Source: HGM04593 sp045661225 (GTDB lineage Bacteria > Bacteroidota > Bacteroidia > Bacteroidales > Bacteroidaceae). From it: a stretch of DNA of 64,000 nucleotides. The notes beneath the pieces were generated by a model. The model was not told where the DNA came from, made no database searches, and saw only the letters and a list, made by a program, of their open reading frames with translations. The stretch is taken from assembly GCA_045661225.1 (NCBI GenBank), contig JAZRFF010000012.1, forward strand, positions 1 through 64,000, read 5' to 3'. Positions 61,418 through 64,000 of the stretch are shown piece after piece (the stretch's first letter is position 1; each line of letters opens with the position of its first letter). Both the position numbers and the translations under genes were made by a program.

Positions 61418-62719
61418 TTAATGTTTTTCATTAAAAAGTTTTAATCTTTCTTCGAGCAATGCGTAATGATGGGGCTTTATGTTCGACGAACAAGCTCTTA
61501 TACCCTTGCGCGTGGCACCTGTCGTTGCAAGGTCTATTCCGCTGACGCCATAGTAGAGCAATTCTTTAAGCAATTCTCCGCCGTCCATATTTTTGTACCC
61601 TATGGTAAAGAAAAAACCGTCGCTCACAGGCTCCTCGTCGTCTTTGTCGTAAACCACGTTAAAGCCGTTGCGTACAAGAATCTCTTTAATACGCGCAGCT
61701 CTTATGGCATATTCCTTTACATCGTGAACAAAGTCGTAATCGCCGTCGCAGGCGGCTTTAAGCATTGCGGCCATTGCGCATTGCGCCGAATGTGACACAC
61801 CGGACGTAAATGAATACAGAAATATGTATGCAAAAGCCGCTCCGAAACGTGAAATTCCATAACGTTCCTTGAGCGCCTCGTAATGACGGTTGTAAAGCGC
61901 GTCCGAAATGCACGCAACAGCGACTCTCTGTCCGGCGTAACTGAATATTTTAGATGCGCTTATCAACATCACATAATTGTCGGTATAATGCGACACGCTC
62001 GGTTGGTATGGTGGTTCAAATGGTCGTCCCAATTCCTTTCTGAAGTCCATTGTCATATAGGCAAGGTCCTCTATTACAACAACATCGTGCTTTGTGGCAA
62101 GGCGGCCTATAATTTCGAGTTCAACATCGTTAAGGCATTGCCACGTGGGGTTGTTCGGGCTTGAGTATAACACTGCGCTTATATTGCCTTGCGCAAAAAG
62201 TTCTTCGAGTTTATGCTCTAACTTTCGGCCTCTGTAATCGGCAATATCGAACGACGCTATTTTTATGCCTATAACCTGCGCTTGCATCTTCTGTACGGGG
62301 AATCCCGGGTCTATATAAAGCACAGTGTCTTTTGCAGGGTTGAGTTGTGAGGCCAACATAAGTGACGCAAACGACCCCTGCATTGAACCTACAGTGGGGA
62401 TACACCCCTCGGGGCGAATATCGGTGTTTATAAAAGCCTTTACAAAACGCGATGCTTGCTTTTTCACCTCGGGAATACCGTCTATTATCGGATAGACCGA
62501 CGCAACACCTTGCTCCAATGCGTCACGCTCGGCCTTAACCCCGACCTCTGCCGGTGGAAGTCCGGGGACGCCCATCTCAAAATGGATAAACTCCACTCCC
62601 GTGCGCGCCTCAGCGGCGCGCACAACGGCTCCAATCTGACGAATGGAGGCCGAACGAATGTCGTTTATCTCTAATTCTTTGACAATGGAGTCTATTATAT
62701 TGGGGTCGACAACGGACAT
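61418..62719 (-). CDS. PLP-dependent aminotransferase
   Basis: This 433-residue fold-type-I enzyme has the class I/II aminotransferase pattern: FEMGVPGLPP, SSPNNPTWQC, the Asp-containing VVVIEDLAYMTMDFR and the PLP lysine in SASKIFSYAGQRV. It is longer than the aminotransferase at 29097-30302 and only distantly similar. The substrate is not determined. It may be co-transcribed with the GH20 gene. Confidence 0.88.
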   Translation of the reverse strand: MSVVDPNIIDSIVKELEINDIRSASIRQIGAVVRAAEARTGVEFIHFEMGVPGLPPAEVGVKAERDALEQGVASVYPIIDGIPEVKKQASRFVKAFINTDIRPEGCIPTVGSMQGSFASLMLASQLNPAKDTVLYIDPGFPVQKMQAQVIGIKIASFDIADYRGRKLEHKLEELFAQGNISAVLYSSPNNPTWQCLNDVELEIIGRLATKHDVVVIEDLAYMTMDFRKELGRPFEPPYQPSVSHYTDNYVMLISASKIFSYAGQRVAVACISDALYNRHYEALKERYGISRFGAAFAYIFLYSFTSGVSHSAQCAMAAMLKAACDGDYDFVHDVKEYAIRAARIKEILVRNGFNVVYDKDDEEPVSDGFFFTIGYKNMDGGELLKELLYYGVSGIDLATTGATRKGIRACSSNIKPHHYALLEERLKLFNEKH

Positions 62720-62737
62720 AATTGTGATAATAAAGCG

Positions 62738-64000
62738 TTAATCCTCCATCAGTTTGCGGTAGCGTGCTTTTTTGGGCTCTTCTATACCCAGACGGCGCAT
62801 CTTGTTCTCTTCGTAATCGGAGTATGAACCTTCGAAGCTAAACACTTTTCCGTCGCCCTCGAACGCAATAATGTGTGTACATATACGGTCGAGGAACCAG
62901 CGGTCGTGGCTGATTACCACTGCACAACCGGCAAAGTTTTCAAGACCCTCTTCAAGTGCACGCAACGTGTTTACATCGATGTCGTTGGTAGGCTCGTCAA
63001 GCAGAAGTACGTTACCACCCTCTTTCAGGGCCATTGCAAGGTGCAGACGGTTGCGTTCACCACCCGACAGCACTCCACACTTCTTCTCCTGGTCGGCACC
63101 CGAGAAATTAAAGCGTGACAGGTATGCACGTACGTTAATCTCCTTTCCGCCCAAGCGCATAAGTTCGTTGCCCTGACTCATAACCTCGTATACGGTCTTG
63201 TCGGCAACAATATCCTTGTGGTTCTGGTCAACGTATGCAATTTTTACAGTCTCTCCAACCTCGAATGTACCTTCGTCGGCGGTCTCGAGCCCCATAATCA
63301 TACGGAAAAGAGTTGTCTTACCGGCACCATTAGGGCCTATAACGCCTACAATGCCGTTAGGGGGAAGCATAAAGTCGAGATTGCTGAACAGATGCTTGTT
63401 GCCGAAAGATTTTCCGATATTCTCGGCGTTGATGACCTTGTTGCCCAGACGTGGACCGTTAGGAATGAAAATCTCCAGTTTCTCTTCACGCTCCTTCTGG
63501 TCTTCGTTAAGCATACGTTCGTATGAGTTAAGACGAGCCTTACCCTTTGCCTGACGTGCTTTAGGCGACATACGCACCCATTCAAGCTCGCGCTCAAGAG
63601 TCTTGCGACGTTTGCTTGCGCTCTTCTCTTCCTGCTCCATACGCTTGGTCTTTTGTTCGAGCCACGAAGAGTAATTTCCCTGCCAGGGGATACCCTCGCC
63701 ACGGTCGAGCTCAAGAATCCAGCCGGCTACATCGTCAAGGAAGTAACGGTCGTGAGTAACGGCAATTACGGTACCCTCATACTGGTTAAGGTGTTGCTCG
63801 AGCCAGTCTATACTCTCGGCGTCAAGGTGGTTGGTAGGCTCGTCAAGAAGCAGCACGTCGGGCTTTTGGAGCAACAGACGGCACAATGCCACACGGCGAC
63901 GCTCACCACCCGACAAATGGTCGACAAGTTCGTCGGGAGCCGGACAGCGAAGTGCTGCCATTGCGCGTTCCAATTTGCTGTCAAGGTTCCAGGCGTCGGT
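62738..64000 (-). CDS. ettA: Energy-dependent translational throttle EttA (ABC-F), 5' end outside the window
   Basis: The reading frame runs to the right window edge and continues beyond it; 420 codons of the C-terminal part are seen. It has the end of the first ATPase domain (LSGGERRRVALC, LLLDEPTNHLDAES), the linker, and the complete second domain (GPNGAGKTTLF, LSGGERNRLHLA, LLLDEPTNDID), with no membrane segment. The sequence DAWNLDSKLE just inside the edge fits the EttA subfamily. EttA gates the first peptide bond according to energy state. Confidence 0.93.
   Translation of the reverse strand, partial: TDAWNLDSKLERAMAALRCPAPDELVDHLSGGERRRVALCRLLLQKPDVLLLDEPTNHLDAESIDWLEQHLNQYEGTVIAVTHDRYFLDDVAGWILELDRGEGIPWQGNYSSWLEQKTKRMEQEEKSASKRRKTLERELEWVRMSPKARQAKGKARLNSYERMLNEDQKEREEKLEIFIPNGPRLGNKVINAENIGKSFGNKHLFSNLDFMLPPNGIVGVIGPNGAGKTTLFRMIMGLETADEGTFEVGETVKIAYVDQNHKDIVADKTVYEVMSQGNELMRLGGKEINVRAYLSRFNFSGADQEKKCGVLSGGERNRLHLAMALKEGGNVLLLDEPTNDIDVNTLRALEEGLENFAGCAVVISHDRWFLDRICTHIIAFEGDGKVFSFEGSYSDYEENKMRRLGIEEPKKARYRKLMED

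Overview
The window is a stretch of chromosome from a member of the Bacteroidota, most likely order Bacteroidales and probably gut-associated. The evidence is the complete Bat (aerotolerance) operon, DUF4252 and DUF4136 proteins, C-terminal tails like those of type IX-secreted proteins, an HU protein fused to a membrane anchor and a LysM-like domain, a long-tailed ribosomal protein S16, and recurrent promoters of the Bacteroidota type (TTTG, 17-20 bp, TANNTTTG or TANNTTCG). The species cannot be fixed from the sequence. No CRISPR array, rRNA operon, intact insertion sequence or prophage was seen; there is one tRNA gene.

Layout. 1-3.6 kb: a structured untranslated region, a large secreted repeat protein and a 50-residue peptide gene. 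3.6-4.8 kb: tiny ORFs of accessory character beside tRNA-Arg(ACG). 4.9-8 kb: a patatin/outer-membrane barrel fusion and a CBM9-like protein. 8.1-12.7 kb: an ECF sigma factor followed by five genes for membrane or secreted proteins, mostly of unknown function. 12.8-17.5 kb: gadB-glsA (glutamine to glutamate to GABA) divergent from an MFS plus EamA transporter pair. 17.8-20.3 kb: a secreted M6-type metalloprotease, then about 1 kb of AT-rich non-coding DNA with repeated motifs, ending at an XRE-type regulator. 22-29 kb: pyrK-pyrD, trmD, gyrA and a TPR protein. 29-35 kb: an aminotransferase, dus, a second patatin, a thioredoxin-like protein, galE and rpsP. 35.4-42.5 kb: an S41-family protein lacking its catalytic residues, three envelope proteins, an M16 protease and a zinc-ribbon protein. 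42.7-44.2 kb: a threonine-aldolase-like enzyme and a ProX/YbaK editing protein. 44.3-53.5 kb: moxR, DUF58, an unnamed Bat-locus protein, batA-E and a PAP2 phosphatase. 53.7-59.3 kb: HU-LysM fusion, HU, rimO, ftsY and lepA. 59.7-64 kb: a GH20 hexosaminidase, an aminotransferase and ettA, which is cut by the window edge.

Most of the window is core chromosome. The least explained parts are the sigma-factor locus (8.1-12.7 kb), the structured leader plus small peptide (1-3.6 kb), the tiny ORFs at the tRNA, the non-coding region before the XRE gene, the degenerate S41 protein, the nested palindrome at 38.65-38.77 kb and the HU-membrane-LysM protein. Several ORF starts were moved downstream because a promoter-like element lies inside the nominal N-terminus or because the longer N-terminus does not fit the family.
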